Assembly: GCA_002436065.1 (NCBI GenBank)
Contig: DIXP01000021.1
Coordinates: forward strand, 161,007 to 225,006
Source: Chloroflexi bacterium UBA6077
GTDB lineage: Bacteria; Chloroflexota; UBA6077
Length of the DNA stretch: 64,000 nt
Reading direction: 5' to 3'
The notes beneath the pieces are model-generated. The model saw only the letters and a list, made by a program, of their open reading frames with translations, was not told where the DNA came from and did no database searches. Shown piece after piece: positions 43,781 to 53,190 of this stretch (within the stretch, counting starts at the first letter, position 1; each line of letters starts with the position of its first letter). The translations under genes and the position numbers were made by a program.

Positions 43781-44511
43781 CTAGATCGGGCCGAATTTGG
43801 GCATCTGGTTGGCTGCCTGGGCCTTCCTCTCGTCGCCCAGGTAGCGGTTGGTCATGACCGGACTAGTGTGTCCGAGCATGTCCTGCAGCACTCCGCGGTC
43901 CACCCCGTTCTGTAGTGCCTTCTTCGCAAAGTTGTGTCGCAGCAGATGGGCGTGGACTGCCACTCCACTGCGCTCCCTCAACCTTCGGAAGATCGACTGC
44001 CCTCCCCAGAAGGTGATCGGCTTGCCATCCTCTGTGACCCACAGCCGATCAACAGACTGCTCGGGCCTCTGGGTGAGGTATTTCCTCACCATCCTCATGA
44101 CCCGGCTGGACAGCCTCACCGAACGCCACTTGGCGCCCTTTTCGTCACACGCACTTCGCCGCTCACCTTGTCGTAGATGCTCATCTGGATACTCAGCACT
44201 TCGCTCAGGCGCAGCCCCGACGCCAGGAATACCGCTATCAGAGCTTTGTTCCTTACATCCTCAAAGGTGTAACGGTTGTAACAGTCGAGGAGTCTCTCCT
44301 GCTCCTCCGCTGTCAGGGCTGGCATTGGCTTCTCAGGTGGGGCGATTCGCTCGACCTTTCCGAGCAGGTCACTCACCGTCGCCTCCAAGTGCTTGTACAC
44401 GAACTTGTTGGTGAACACCTTAAGCGCCCCAAGTCGACTGGAGATGCCCTCTTCGGATAGGCCCCGCTTCCTCTGGCCCCTGACCCATCGGTTCATGGCC
44501 ATTGGGGTCAC
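43781..44511 (-). pseudogene. Frameshifted tyrosine recombinase (integrase 1)
   Basis: Two overlapping frames make one integrase. The upstream piece (44116-44511) carries the core-binding domain and the first catalytic Arg (ASGLRLSEVL). The downstream piece (43781-44119) carries HLLRHNF and LGHTSPVMTNRYL with the His-x-x-Arg, His and nucleophilic Tyr. The frames join by a -1 shift at ACG-AAA-AGG, where reading AAG-GGC restores KKGAKWRSVRL, a typical integrase strand. It may be a mutation, an assembly error or, less likely, programmed slippage. It lies 140 bases from the tRNA 3' half, the usual place for an integrase next to its attachment site. Confidence 0.85.
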
Positions 44512-44972
44512 ACTCGCCAGGATGGTCGGATCGCCATCAACTACTTCATGTAAGTCCTGAGGCGAAGTATAATGGCGCCCGACGAGATGGATTCCCGCGG
44601 AATGGTCTGCCTATGATGGGTGCATCCCGCAGCTTTGAAGCAGTCCCCTCCACTTGCTCAGACTATCGGCGCCTTCGGACTCCTCACAGTAGGTGCAGAA
44701 CTGCCCTCGACGAAAAACGGGGACTGCCGAGCGAGATCCCATCTTCCTAGCGTGTGGTTCGCGCACGCTCGTGGCCAACGCCACCAGGAGTCGGCGCCAG
44801 CGACCCAGCGAACCCGGAGGGAGTGCAAGGCGCCTAATCAGCGGTTTGATGCAAGCCAGGCCCGCCCACATAATTCGAAGTAGTCTGCTGAGCCCGAAAA
44901 GTAGATCCGAACATTGCTGGCCACCAATAGTAGGCGACCGCCGAGAATGGACCCCGACGGAGACGAAAGAGC
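44512..44972. other. Intergenic region upstream of the five-gene operon
   Basis: About 460 bases without a supported gene. It contains a promoter candidate at 44545-44573, leaving a leader of nearly 400 bases before the first gene. Short open frames on both strands here have no recognisable product. Confidence 0.45.
44545..44573 (+). promoter_or_regulatory. Candidate sigma-70 promoter for the five-gene operon
   Basis: TTCATG (44545-44550) and a perfect TATAAT (44568-44573) are separated by 17 bases. The -35 is weak. It lies just upstream of the integrase start on the other strand and faces the SIS-HAD gene about 400 bases away. Confidence 0.45.
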
Positions 44973-46892
44973 ATGGGGAAGCCCTTTGAGTCCGAAATAC
45001 AGTGCCTGGCTGACAGCTACAATTGGGCTCTCGATGCCGACATAGCACCAATCCGGGACTTCGTGCGGGAATCGCGCGACTACCCTCTAATTGCCGTGGG
45101 CTCGGGCGGATCCTACACTGCCGCGCACTTTGCGACGCTCCTTCATGAGGAAACGGGTTCTATCGCCAAGAGCGTCACCCCTCTCGAGCTCGTTTCCTCA
45201 CGCAAACGTTTGTTCGATTCTTGCGCGTTAGTCCTAAGTGCTGCCGGTCGGAATCCGGATGTCTTGGCTGCTTTCCACTTCGCCGCCAAGGCCGAACCCA
45301 GGCACCTCATGGCTGTGTGTACCACGAAAGGAACTCTCCTGGCCTCTGTCGCGGCCAGCTACTGCTACCCGCAGGCAGCAGAATACGACTTGCCTTCTGG
45401 GAAAGACGGTTTCCTAGCTACGAACTCGCTGATCGCCACCGTGACCTTGCTCGCGAGAGCCTATCTGCAAAGCACAGTCGGACCTGACGAATTCCGGAAG
45501 GACTTGGTCGGTGCCGTCCGAGAAGATGATCTCATGCAGAGAATTGTGCCGGAGGTCATTGCTCGACCATCATGGCTGTTCCTCTTTGGCAGATGGGGTA
45601 GTTCACCCGCAATAGACGCAGAGTCGAAGTTCAGCGAAGCAGCGCTAGGAAGTGTTCAGCTGGCAGACTTTCGTAACTTCGGGCACGGACGCCATCATTG
45701 GCTCTCAAGGCATTATCACGACACGACTGTCGTTGCGCTGATCACGCCCGACGATGTCGGACTCGCTGATCGCACGTTGGCCTTGTTGCCAAGCACTGTT
45801 CCCGTCCTGAGGCTCACATCGAGGACACCCGGGGCAACAGGCACGCTTGAACTGCTCGTTCAGATTATGCACTTGGTTCATCAAGTGGGTCGGGCGCGTG
45901 GGATTGATCCGGGGAGGCCTGGCGTTCCATCGTTTGGCCGCCGCATATACCACTTGGCCTTGCCGTCGACATACGCACACGATCAGCCGCGGTTAGGTTC
46001 CACTAACGTGGCGACTTCCATCGCTCGAAAGCTCAAGTATGTTTCCAGTTTGAGCATTCCTGCACAAGAGGCGCAATTCTGGCTCGCTGCACGCACGTCG
46101 TTCATCAGACGCCTAAAGAAAGCGCGATTTGGTGCCGTAGTGCTTGACTACGACGGCACTGTCTGTGACTCCTCCGATCGATACACCGGGCCACGCAAGG
46201 AAATGGGCTTGGAGTTCGACCGACTACTGAAGACTGGCATTATCGTGGGGATTGCCACTGGCCGCGGGCGCTCAGTTCGTGTGGCACTGCGCTCGCTCAT
46301 CTCCGAGGAGTTCTGGCATCAGGTCCTGATCGGATACTACAATGGCTCAGATATCGCCCCCCTGGCGGACCAGTCACGTCCTGACGTCGCTCAGTCCATG
46401 GACAAGTCACTAGAGTCGGCCGCGCAGCTGCTAGATGCGCAAGCACGATTGCAGAGAATGTCGGTGATCGAAAAGAGGCCTAAGCAGATCACCCTGGTGC
46501 CCAATGAGCGCGGGACCCTCCGAGAGGTATCGATGATTGTGTGCGATCTGTTATCGAAGCTCGGCCCCGTACCTCCGAGCATCGTAACGTCTTCCCACTC
46601 CGTTGACATACTGGCTCCCGGAGTGTCGAAAGTCGATTTGATCGAGGCCTGTCAAGACATGGCGGGACGCACCTCGTCGGCGAGGGAAGTACTCTGTGTC
46701 GGGGACAACGGCGAGTGGCCCGGGAACGACCATGAACTACTCGCCACGCCTTACTCACTGAGCGTCGACACCGTGTCGCCTGATCCTGCAACCTGCTGGA
46801 ACCTTGCGCCGCCCGGCCACAGAGGCGCAGTTGCCACGCTAGGCTATCTTACCCGACTCCACGTCGTGGCAGGCCACGTTCGTTTCGTCTGA
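44973..46892 (+). CDS. SIS-domain and HAD-phosphatase fusion protein
   Basis: The product is 639 residues. Residues 1-330 form a double SIS (sugar isomerase) region with IAVGSGGSYTAAHFA (about 41-55) and LVLSAAGRNPDVLAA, like the phosphosugar-binding half of GlmS-type proteins. Residues 385-620 are a HAD phosphatase: VVLDYDGTVCD (Asp392, Asp394), IATGRGRS, and CVGDNGEWPGND supplying the last acidic pair. All HAD catalytic motifs are intact, so it probably isomerises or binds a sugar phosphate and hydrolyses a phosphate ester. It begins a tight five-gene operon with a PRTase-like protein, an ORC-like ATPase and a PfkB kinase. The substrate is unknown. Confidence 0.8.
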   Translation: MGKPFESEIQCLADSYNWALDADIAPIRDFVRESRDYPLIAVGSGGSYTAAHFATLLHEETGSIAKSVTPLELVSSRKRLFDSCALVLSAAGRNPDVLAAFHFAAKAEPRHLMAVCTTKGTLLASVAASYCYPQAAEYDLPSGKDGFLATNSLIATVTLLARAYLQSTVGPDEFRKDLVGAVREDDLMQRIVPEVIARPSWLFLFGRWGSSPAIDAESKFSEAALGSVQLADFRNFGHGRHHWLSRHYHDTTVVALITPDDVGLADRTLALLPSTVPVLRLTSRTPGATGTLELLVQIMHLVHQVGRARGIDPGRPGVPSFGRRIYHLALPSTYAHDQPRLGSTNVATSIARKLKYVSSLSIPAQEAQFWLAARTSFIRRLKKARFGAVVLDYDGTVCDSSDRYTGPRKEMGLEFDRLLKTGIIVGIATGRGRSVRVALRSLISEEFWHQVLIGYYNGSDIAPLADQSRPDVAQSMDKSLESAAQLLDAQARLQRMSVIEKRPKQITLVPNERGTLREVSMIVCDLLSKLGPVPPSIVTSSHSVDILAPGVSKVDLIEACQDMAGRTSSAREVLCVGDNGEWPGNDHELLATPYSLSVDTVSPDPATCWNLAPPGHRGAVATLGYLTRLHVVAGHVRFV

Positions 46893-46912
46893 AATGAAGC
46901 TTGGGGTGAAGA

Positions 46913-48025
46913 ATGAGAGATGCGCTGGCTGAGCGACTGCTAGCGGCAGTTACGAAGTGGACACCCGAGGACCTCGCACGGGAAGGGCCTGACCTCCAGG
47001 CCCTGGCCGCTTTCAAGTACGACGAGTACCAGCAGTACTCCCCGGGCATGCGTTTCATCGAGAGCATGGCGCTCTGGCTTGAGCAGTTCACCACGGAGGA
47101 GGATAGGCGATGCGCGTACGAGTTCGTCAAGACTCGTCTCGTGTTCCTGTCCTCAGCACAAATGTCGCATTTCGTGAGTATCGCTTTTCCGGACCTCATT
47201 CGCCCGTACCTAATTGAGCGCGCCGCCGAGCGAGCTGGGATCCCGAGCACCAGCATAGCGCGAGTCATCAATCACGGAATCTACCGATTGCTGCTGCGGC
47301 AAACCCTGTTCTTCGGTCTGAGCGACGGCTCTCACATCGACTTGTTTCGGAGAAGCAACTCTGAGATCAGCAATGAGCAGACTTGGGCCACCTATGACAT
47401 ACCTCCGGACAAAGCCAAAGAAATGCGCACGAAATTGGGCACGGATCTTCATCGCATACTTGGCAAACGACCGACACGTGCAGAAACCAGGTTCCGGGTC
47501 ATATGCCTGCTAGACGACTTCTCTGCCAGTGGCCAAAGCTATCTGCGACCCGCGAAGGATGTCGAAAACTACTATAAAGGGAAAATCGCGAAGGTACATC
47601 AAAGCATCGATGAAGGAGCGCTGAGAAGCCTCGTCGATCCGTCCGATATGTATTTCTGCGTTGTACTATACGTGGCAACCGAGCAGGCACTGGAGAAGAT
47701 AGGGGAGTTGGCCCAAGAACTCTTCGAGGACAACCCAGATAGATTCCGTGTCTTGGTCTGCCAAAGACTGCCGGACTCAATCAGGCTCTGCAGGAGAACG
47801 GGCGATGCGTTTGTTGACCTCCTCGAGAGATACTACGACGCCTCAATAATGGACGAGCACCTAGAGATAGGCGGGGATGATGTAGTCCTCGGATTTGCCG
47901 AGTGCGGCCTCCCGCTTGTCCTAAGTCACAACACGCCCAACAACTCCGTGTATTTGCTATGGGCAGAGAGTTCCAAGGTGCGTCCCCTCTTCAAACGGGT
48001 GAGTCGCCACAAAGGTGAGTTATGA
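46913..48025 (+). CDS. Phosphoribosyltransferase-like protein (PRTase-CE type)
   Basis: The product is 370 residues. The PRPP-loop-like motif VICLLDDFSASGQSYL (Asp201-Asp202, then SASGQS) matches the (V/I)DDxxxTGxT signature of type I phosphoribosyltransferases. Surrounding strands (CVVLYVATEQAL) and a late LGFAECGLPLVLSHNTPNNS fit the Rossmann-like PRTase fold. The helical N-terminus is not standard. It resembles the PRTase-CE class known from prokaryotic conflict clusters with ORC/CDC6-like ATPases, by recall rather than by search. It would transfer or release a ribose-phosphate group; base and acceptor are unknown. Its stop overlaps the ATPase start by four bases. Confidence 0.7.
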   Translation: MRDALAERLLAAVTKWTPEDLAREGPDLQALAAFKYDEYQQYSPGMRFIESMALWLEQFTTEEDRRCAYEFVKTRLVFLSSAQMSHFVSIAFPDLIRPYLIERAAERAGIPSTSIARVINHGIYRLLLRQTLFFGLSDGSHIDLFRRSNSEISNEQTWATYDIPPDKAKEMRTKLGTDLHRILGKRPTRAETRFRVICLLDDFSASGQSYLRPAKDVENYYKGKIAKVHQSIDEGALRSLVDPSDMYFCVVLYVATEQALEKIGELAQELFEDNPDRFRVLVCQRLPDSIRLCRRTGDAFVDLLERYYDASIMDEHLEIGGDDVVLGFAECGLPLVLSHNTPNNSVYLLWAESSKVRPLFKRVSRHKGEL

Positions 48026-49962
48026 GCGAACCCAGGAATCCGTTTAGGCTTCGTGCCGCAGAGCACATCGAGTCTGAAACCACATTCTTGCGGCTTTTCG
48101 CCCCTAGTGTGCTCGATGTACTGCCCAAGGAAGGACTGTGGGATCGAGTCCAGGTATTTAGAAGTGCCCCCGGAGGGGGCAAGACCTCGCTCATGCGATT
48201 ATTCACTCCCTCAAGTCTCTTGAGTCTGCATAGCTCACGCGCTGGCGACGACTACAAGGAGTTGTTTCAGCGAATGAGGGCGCTTGACGCCGTCTCGGAA
48301 CAGGGTCCTCAACTGCTGGGAGTTATGCTGTCATGTGCCCAAAACTACGCTACTTTAGATGATCTGGCTTTCGACCAAGGAAGAAAGGATCGCCTACTAT
48401 ACTCTCTCTTGAATGCGCGACTCGCACTATCGGCCCTCAGGGGTGCTCTCCTATTGAAGCACCTCGAGTACCCACAAGGCCTGCGCCAGTTGCGTGTGGA
48501 CGCTCCGACCGGACTAGACGCGTTTGGGCGCCTGTCTATTCCGTGCACTGGGGACGAACTATACAATTGGGCAAGTTCCGTCGAGGCCAGCGTTTGCAGG
48601 GTTCTGGATAGTTTCAAGCCATTGGAGGAAGAATCTCTTGAGGGACACGATGGTCTACATGCGTTGTCTCTGCTTCGGCCAGAGATGCTCACCTTCAAGG
48701 GAAAGCCCGTGGCGAACCGGACCCTTGTACTTATTGACGATGTGCACAAGCTAACCTCCTCCCAGCGTCGTCGATTACTCACCAACCTCCTTGATCTACG
48801 GGCACCAGTCGGAGTCTGGCTTGCAGAGCGACTGGAGGCGTTGGATGTCGATGAGGTGCTAGCAGAAGGAGCCACTACAGACCGAGAGTATGGTGAGCCG
48901 ATCAAATTGGAGGACTACTGGCGCGCGCCCGGGCGCGCCCGTCGCTTCGAGGAGGTGGTGACGAACATTGCTGACCGGCGAGTCAAGTCCGTGCCGGACG
49001 TTCAGGTGAGCTCGTTTGCCGCGCACATCGAAGAATCCCTCGACGGTACAGAGTGGCAGGATGCATACCTTCGCGCTATCGACCAAATCTCCGAGCGCAT
49101 AAGGACAACTCACTCTGCCAGCGGACGATACCAAGAGTGGATTCACGCGTCTCGTCTGCAGAATGGAACCCCTCGAGAGCGAGCCATTGCCTGGCGGTCC
49201 CTTGAGATCCTCATCGAGCGTGATGCGCGCAAGACTCAGCTATCCTTCGACTTGCCCGACCTCCCTCTGCCGTCGGAGGACCTTGAAAAGAAGGACGCGT
49301 CAGGAGTGCGGGGAGCGGCTGAGTTCTTCTTGGCACGGGAGTTTGGGCTGCCTTACTACTTCGGCATGTCCCGCGTGTCCACATTGGCGTCCTCCAACAT
49401 TGAGCAGTTCCTCGCACTTGCCGGCGACTTGTTTGAAGAAGTTGTCGCCGCAGAAATCATGAAGGTGCCATCCGTGCTGAACCCCGCCCGACAAGAGGCG
49501 ATTCTCAAACGAGAAGTGCAGAAGAGGGTGCAAGAGGTCCCTAGAAGAGTGCAGGACGGCCGTGATGTCCAGCGGTTTCTTGAGGCGGTCCGCCAGTGCG
49601 CTCATTGGGAGACGAACAAGCCGAACGCCCCCTATGCGCCGGGAGTCACCGGATTTGCCATGTCGATGAGCGACCGCTCACGACTAATTGATCGGAAAAC
49701 TCGGACACCCCGGCCCGAGTATGAAAGGCTTGCACGGGTCCTTACAGCCTGCATTACCCACAACCTGCTCGAGCCATCTCTGGACCGGAGTCAAGGTCAG
49801 AAGGGTCAGACATGGATGATCCTCTATTTGAACAGGTTTCTTTGCCTAGGCTTTGGCCTCCCGCTGCAATATGGCGGCTGGAGGGCAAAAAGCATCGAAG
49901 AGTTGAACAATTGGATTGATGGGGGTTTTCGCCCTCCTCGTAACGGAGAGGCTCTACTGTGA
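48022..49962 (+). CDS. ORC/CDC6-like P-loop ATPase
   Basis: The product is 646 residues. The opening NPFRLRAAEHIESETTFLRL is characteristic of a family of conflict-associated ATPases. Walker A is APGGGKTS (49-56) and Walker B is TLVLIDDVHKL (Asp239, Asp240), with a large insertion between them. A C-terminal helical half contains winged-helix-like segments. In the known clusters this ATPase is predicted to be the sensor or regulator that controls the associated enzymes. It is in the middle of the operon: ATG overlaps the PRTase stop (ATGA), and its TGA overlaps the next start (GTGA). Confidence 0.7.
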   Translation: MSEPRNPFRLRAAEHIESETTFLRLFAPSVLDVLPKEGLWDRVQVFRSAPGGGKTSLMRLFTPSSLLSLHSSRAGDDYKELFQRMRALDAVSEQGPQLLGVMLSCAQNYATLDDLAFDQGRKDRLLYSLLNARLALSALRGALLLKHLEYPQGLRQLRVDAPTGLDAFGRLSIPCTGDELYNWASSVEASVCRVLDSFKPLEEESLEGHDGLHALSLLRPEMLTFKGKPVANRTLVLIDDVHKLTSSQRRRLLTNLLDLRAPVGVWLAERLEALDVDEVLAEGATTDREYGEPIKLEDYWRAPGRARRFEEVVTNIADRRVKSVPDVQVSSFAAHIEESLDGTEWQDAYLRAIDQISERIRTTHSASGRYQEWIHASRLQNGTPRERAIAWRSLEILIERDARKTQLSFDLPDLPLPSEDLEKKDASGVRGAAEFFLAREFGLPYYFGMSRVSTLASSNIEQFLALAGDLFEEVVAAEIMKVPSVLNPARQEAILKREVQKRVQEVPRRVQDGRDVQRFLEAVRQCAHWETNKPNAPYAPGVTGFAMSMSDRSRLIDRKTRTPRPEYERLARVLTACITHNLLEPSLDRSQGQKGQTWMILYLNRFLCLGFGLPLQYGGWRAKSIEELNNWIDGGFRPPRNGEALL

Positions 49963-51116
49963 TTCAAGCAGTTCCTCAGGGAGCGCTTCGCTGGAGTACG
50001 TATTTACTGCGGTCGGGACCTGGATTCCGTCAGATGTGGGAAAGTTATCTGGCATCGCGGGGTCGCCAGGTTCTGTTTATGGCCGGGCAAGGTTTCGATC
50101 CACGCACGTGCGCCGGAGTGGCCGCAATCCTTGACGCCGGGGGGGAAGGACTCCGGGACTGCATACTCTTGACTCTAGATGAAGGAGCCTCCTCCTCCTC
50201 CAAACGATACGACGACCTCGCAACCGCCAATGGTGACAAGCTTCGGGCGCTGTTTGCCGGGAGGGGCTCAGTAACGGAGCGGCAAGTACCTATGTGGTCC
50301 GCGGACAGGCGAAGAATTGGCGCCCTTCAAGTAATGTCCGTGATCGATGCTCTACCGAACCTAATGTCGTACTCAGACGTCGTCGTTGACATCAGTGCTA
50401 TGCCTCGCGGTATCTACTTTCCTCTTGTAGGCAAACTCCTCTATCTGGTCGATCACGCGCCCCCTCCCGGCGGAGGGAACGAGAAACTCAACCTGCATGT
50501 GATAGTTGCAGAGAACCCGGAACTCGATCGAATCATCCTCGACGACGGAGTTGACGAGGCTGCCAATTACGTCCACGGCTTCGCTTCTGAGCTGCAGATC
50601 CAAGCCACAGCCGATGTTCCGAAGATATGGCTTCCGATACTCGGTGAAGGCCAGTATGTTCAACTCGAGCGCATCAACCGCCTCGTGAATCCCAGCGAGA
50701 TCTGCCCAATATTGCCATCGCCTGCGCGCAATCCGCGCCGATCTGATTCTCTGCTACTCGAGTATCGCCGGCTACTCTTTGACGAGTGGCGAGTGGAACC
50801 GCGAAATGTCATATATGCGTCTGAGCAGAATCCATTTGAAGTATATCGGCAGATCCACCGCACTGTGACACACTACGACAAGGCCCTAGCGCCACTTGGT
50901 GGCTGCAAAGCGGCGATCACAGCTGTTTCAAGCAAGTTGCTCTCTCTAGGCGCGCTCCTAGCTGCATACGAACTTATGGAGTCTGAGTATAGGGTCGGAA
51001 TCGCGCATATAGAATCTCAGGGTTACGAAATGAACAGGGGCCAGGCAGACAGTCTCGCTCAGGAACACGAACTCTTTTCGCTCTGGCTGACTGGGGAGTG
51101 TTATGCAACAGGGTAG
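49959..51116 (+). CDS. Unknown Rossmann-like protein of the five-gene operon
   Basis: The product is 385 residues, starting at GTG 49959 within the ATPase stop. N-terminal alternating strands and helices are seen: VLFMAGQGFDPRTCAGV, LRDCILLTLDEG, then DVVVDISAMPRGIYFPLVGK. They look like a Rossmann-type ligand-binding domain, in the style of CARF-related sensors. The phrase DISAMPR recurs in my memory of such proteins, but no family name is certain. The C-terminal part (from about 250) is helical. It overlaps the PfkB gene by 14 bases. A role in sensing or making the small molecule handled by the neighbouring enzymes is an inference. Confidence 0.6.
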   Translation: MIQAVPQGALRWSTYLLRSGPGFRQMWESYLASRGRQVLFMAGQGFDPRTCAGVAAILDAGGEGLRDCILLTLDEGASSSSKRYDDLATANGDKLRALFAGRGSVTERQVPMWSADRRRIGALQVMSVIDALPNLMSYSDVVVDISAMPRGIYFPLVGKLLYLVDHAPPPGGGNEKLNLHVIVAENPELDRIILDDGVDEAANYVHGFASELQIQATADVPKIWLPILGEGQYVQLERINRLVNPSEICPILPSPARNPRRSDSLLLEYRRLLFDEWRVEPRNVIYASEQNPFEVYRQIHRTVTHYDKALAPLGGCKAAITAVSSKLLSLGALLAAYELMESEYRVGIAHIESQGYEMNRGQADSLAQEHELFSLWLTGECYATG

Positions 51117-52191
51117 GTGGTTTCGCGTCGAGTCGCCGAAACCAATAGCTGTGGGAGCGGGGCTTATCGCTCTCGACTTGGTGATCAATGGCAAACCCGA
51201 GGTGCCTCGGCGGTGTTGGGCCGGAGGCACTGCCGGTAATGTCCTGATAATCCTGTCTTACCTTGGCTGGGAAGCGTATCCTATAGCAAGGTTGAAGGAC
51301 GGTCGAGCAACTGACCTACTATTGAAAGATTTGAAGAGATGGGAAGTAGACACCTCCCTAGTGTACCTGGATACCTTCGGGGTGACTCCCATTGTCGTTG
51401 AGAGGCTGCGCAGGAGCGAAGCTGGCGTAGTGAAGCACAAGTACGAATGGACTTGCCCCGATTGTGGATCTTGGCTACCAAGGTTTCGCCCACTTCCTAC
51501 TAAGGCAGTAGCGAAGATAGTGGACAACATGCCGACTTCCCAGGTCTTCTTTTTTGACCGTGTCGCTCGCAGCTCCATCGATTTGGCTCACGAGGCTAAG
51601 AGCAAAGGAGCGTTGGTCGTGTTCGAGCCATCAGAAGCCAGAAAGGAGAACCTCCTGCCGGAGTGCCTGAAGGTCGCCGACGTCGTCAAGTACTCCAGCG
51701 ACAGGCAGAAGAACCTCCACGAGACGACTGACGACATCGAAATCCCACTGGAAATTGAGACGAATGGCGCCGAGGGACTCCGATATCGAATTCGCCGAAG
51801 TTGCGGGAGCAGGCCTTGGAGGACCATGCCAGCTTTCTCAGTTGACCAGCTGCGCGATGCCGCTGGCTCTGGGGATTGGTGTAGCGCTGGCCTGCTCCAT
51901 CTGCTAGCCCAATCTGGTCGGAAGGGATTTGAAGAAGCGGGCTCAGATCATATCGAAGACGCTCTGAGGTTCGGGCAAGCACTTGCTGCGTTTAATTGCC
52001 AGTACGAAGGGCCACGGGGCGCAATGTACCAGGTGTCAAAGCGAACCCTGGGGGCCAGTGTCGCCGAGGCGCTAGAAATCGGCATGGTTGAAAGGGTGGA
52101 AGAGCAGTCGAGTCGTGTGGAGCCGCACGGAGATCACTTCATCTGCCCCAATTGCAGACCGAGTGTCGGGATCGGTGACACTGAGAGTTGA
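51103..52191 (+). CDS. PfkB-family kinase with zinc-ribbon cysteines
   Basis: The product is 362 residues. The ribokinase/PfkB fold shows GAGLIALDLVING at the start, RRCWAGGTAGNVLIILSYLG as the substrate-binding glycine pair, and AGSGDWCSAGLL (Asp258) in place of the usual GAGDAF signature, retaining the catalytic Asp. Unusual features are two Cys pairs, CPDC (118-121) and CPNC (348-351), which could form one zinc ribbon across the fold. PfkB enzymes phosphorylate sugars or nucleosides. As last gene of the operon, it probably makes or consumes the phosphosugar used by the SIS-HAD and PRTase-like partners. Confidence 0.8.
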   Translation: MQQGRWFRVESPKPIAVGAGLIALDLVINGKPEVPRRCWAGGTAGNVLIILSYLGWEAYPIARLKDGRATDLLLKDLKRWEVDTSLVYLDTFGVTPIVVERLRRSEAGVVKHKYEWTCPDCGSWLPRFRPLPTKAVAKIVDNMPTSQVFFFDRVARSSIDLAHEAKSKGALVVFEPSEARKENLLPECLKVADVVKYSSDRQKNLHETTDDIEIPLEIETNGAEGLRYRIRRSCGSRPWRTMPAFSVDQLRDAAGSGDWCSAGLLHLLAQSGRKGFEEAGSDHIEDALRFGQALAAFNCQYEGPRGAMYQVSKRTLGASVAEALEIGMVERVEEQSSRVEPHGDHFICPNCRPSVGIGDTES

Positions 52192-52548
52192 AATCGGCGG
52201 TCAGCCGGTGCCAAGGCTGATCGACTCTTACAAACGCGCTGGAGTGTTCGCGAGACTAGCTTCGTATTGGCCTCCTTGAGGATCGCTTCCGTTTGGGACG
52301 CCCGCGGCACCGAGATTCTACGGCAGCGCCCGCGCTCTTGTGTTCGCATCCCGTCGGCGTTGCTACCTCGTGCGGAGCAAGTTCCTGGATGCCGTGCTTC
52401 GAGGGACGACAGTCAACAAGCTTCAGCGAGTACTGGAGGATCGCGGGCAAACGAGGGAATCGTACGAACTTGGTGAGCGAGGGACAAGGCAGCGAACGCA
52501 GCGCCCAGGCGACACACTGCGCTCTTCTGGCCGTTCGTACTCTAGTTG
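52192..52548. other. Intergenic region with a possible gene fragment
   Basis: About 360 bases follow the operon. A short plus-strand frame at 52340-52552 contains LVRSKFLDAVLRGTTVNKLQ, which could be a gene remnant, but I cannot assign it. No terminator with a T-run is seen. Confidence 0.4.
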
Positions 52549-52890
52549 TTAGTACCGCGTTTCACCACCCATAGGGCCACTCCCACTGATTGTCGCAAAC
52601 CGACATGCTTCAAGCCACGTTTGATCATCCGGATCAAGATAGAGTCCTTCCACGACCTCGTTAACCACGGCGACGTCCTTACTCCAAGGGCTGTCGCCCA
52701 CGCGCAGAGGCCCTATTCGCTCCTTCCGAACGTATATTAAGACGGTTTGGTCGCCGCAACTGCTGGCAAAGTAGACAAAGTACTTGTTGGAGTCGTTCGC
52801 GTTGACCTCGGGCAGTCTCCCGCTGTGCGCGATGTGGAAGTTGTTCACGGTGAACACTAACCCCTCTTCTTCGTTCTTCTGACCATCCAT
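52549..52890 (-). CDS. Small hypothetical protein
   Basis: The product is 113 residues. ATG 52890 is chosen because GGGGGAC precedes it on the minus strand at about five bases; an in-frame GTG at 52929 is the alternative. The sequence is soluble and acidic, with NSNKYFVYF-like and DQTVLIYVRKERIG strands and a helical end (EGLYLDPDDQTWLEACRF). No family is recognised. It is convergent with the PfkB gene, inside the integrase-bounded segment, and may be cargo of the element. Confidence 0.5.
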   Translation of the reverse strand: MDGQKNEEEGLVFTVNNFHIAHSGRLPEVNANDSNKYFVYFASSCGDQTVLIYVRKERIGPLRVGDSPWSKDVAVVNEVVEGLYLDPDDQTWLEACRFATISGSGPMGGETRY

Positions 52891-53190
52891 GGTAGTCCCC
52901 CGTTCTGCCACGAACAGAATGAGGTCCACACTTCACCCGTCGGACTTCACCTGTATCACCACAGCATGACTACGGAGTGGCATGTCGATCAGTTCCAGTG
53001 TAGGTATGGGTCGGCAACTACGATTCGGCGAGTGTTCTGGGCAACCCGAGCGACCGAGTACAATGAGGGGCACTCATGCCCAAGCCTTGTCCACGTGAGC
53101 AAGGAACTGAGAGCAAGGGACAATATGGTGTGCTCTGACCAAGGGACTTACGTTTGTGTGCGTAGGCCCTGATCTCCCCTGTCCGCCCGA

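Noticed and set aside
44136..44146. Programmed -1 frameshift in integrase 1
   Set aside because: The run is only four A residues and slippage would pair Lys-tRNA with GAA, which is poor; no stimulatory element was recognised.
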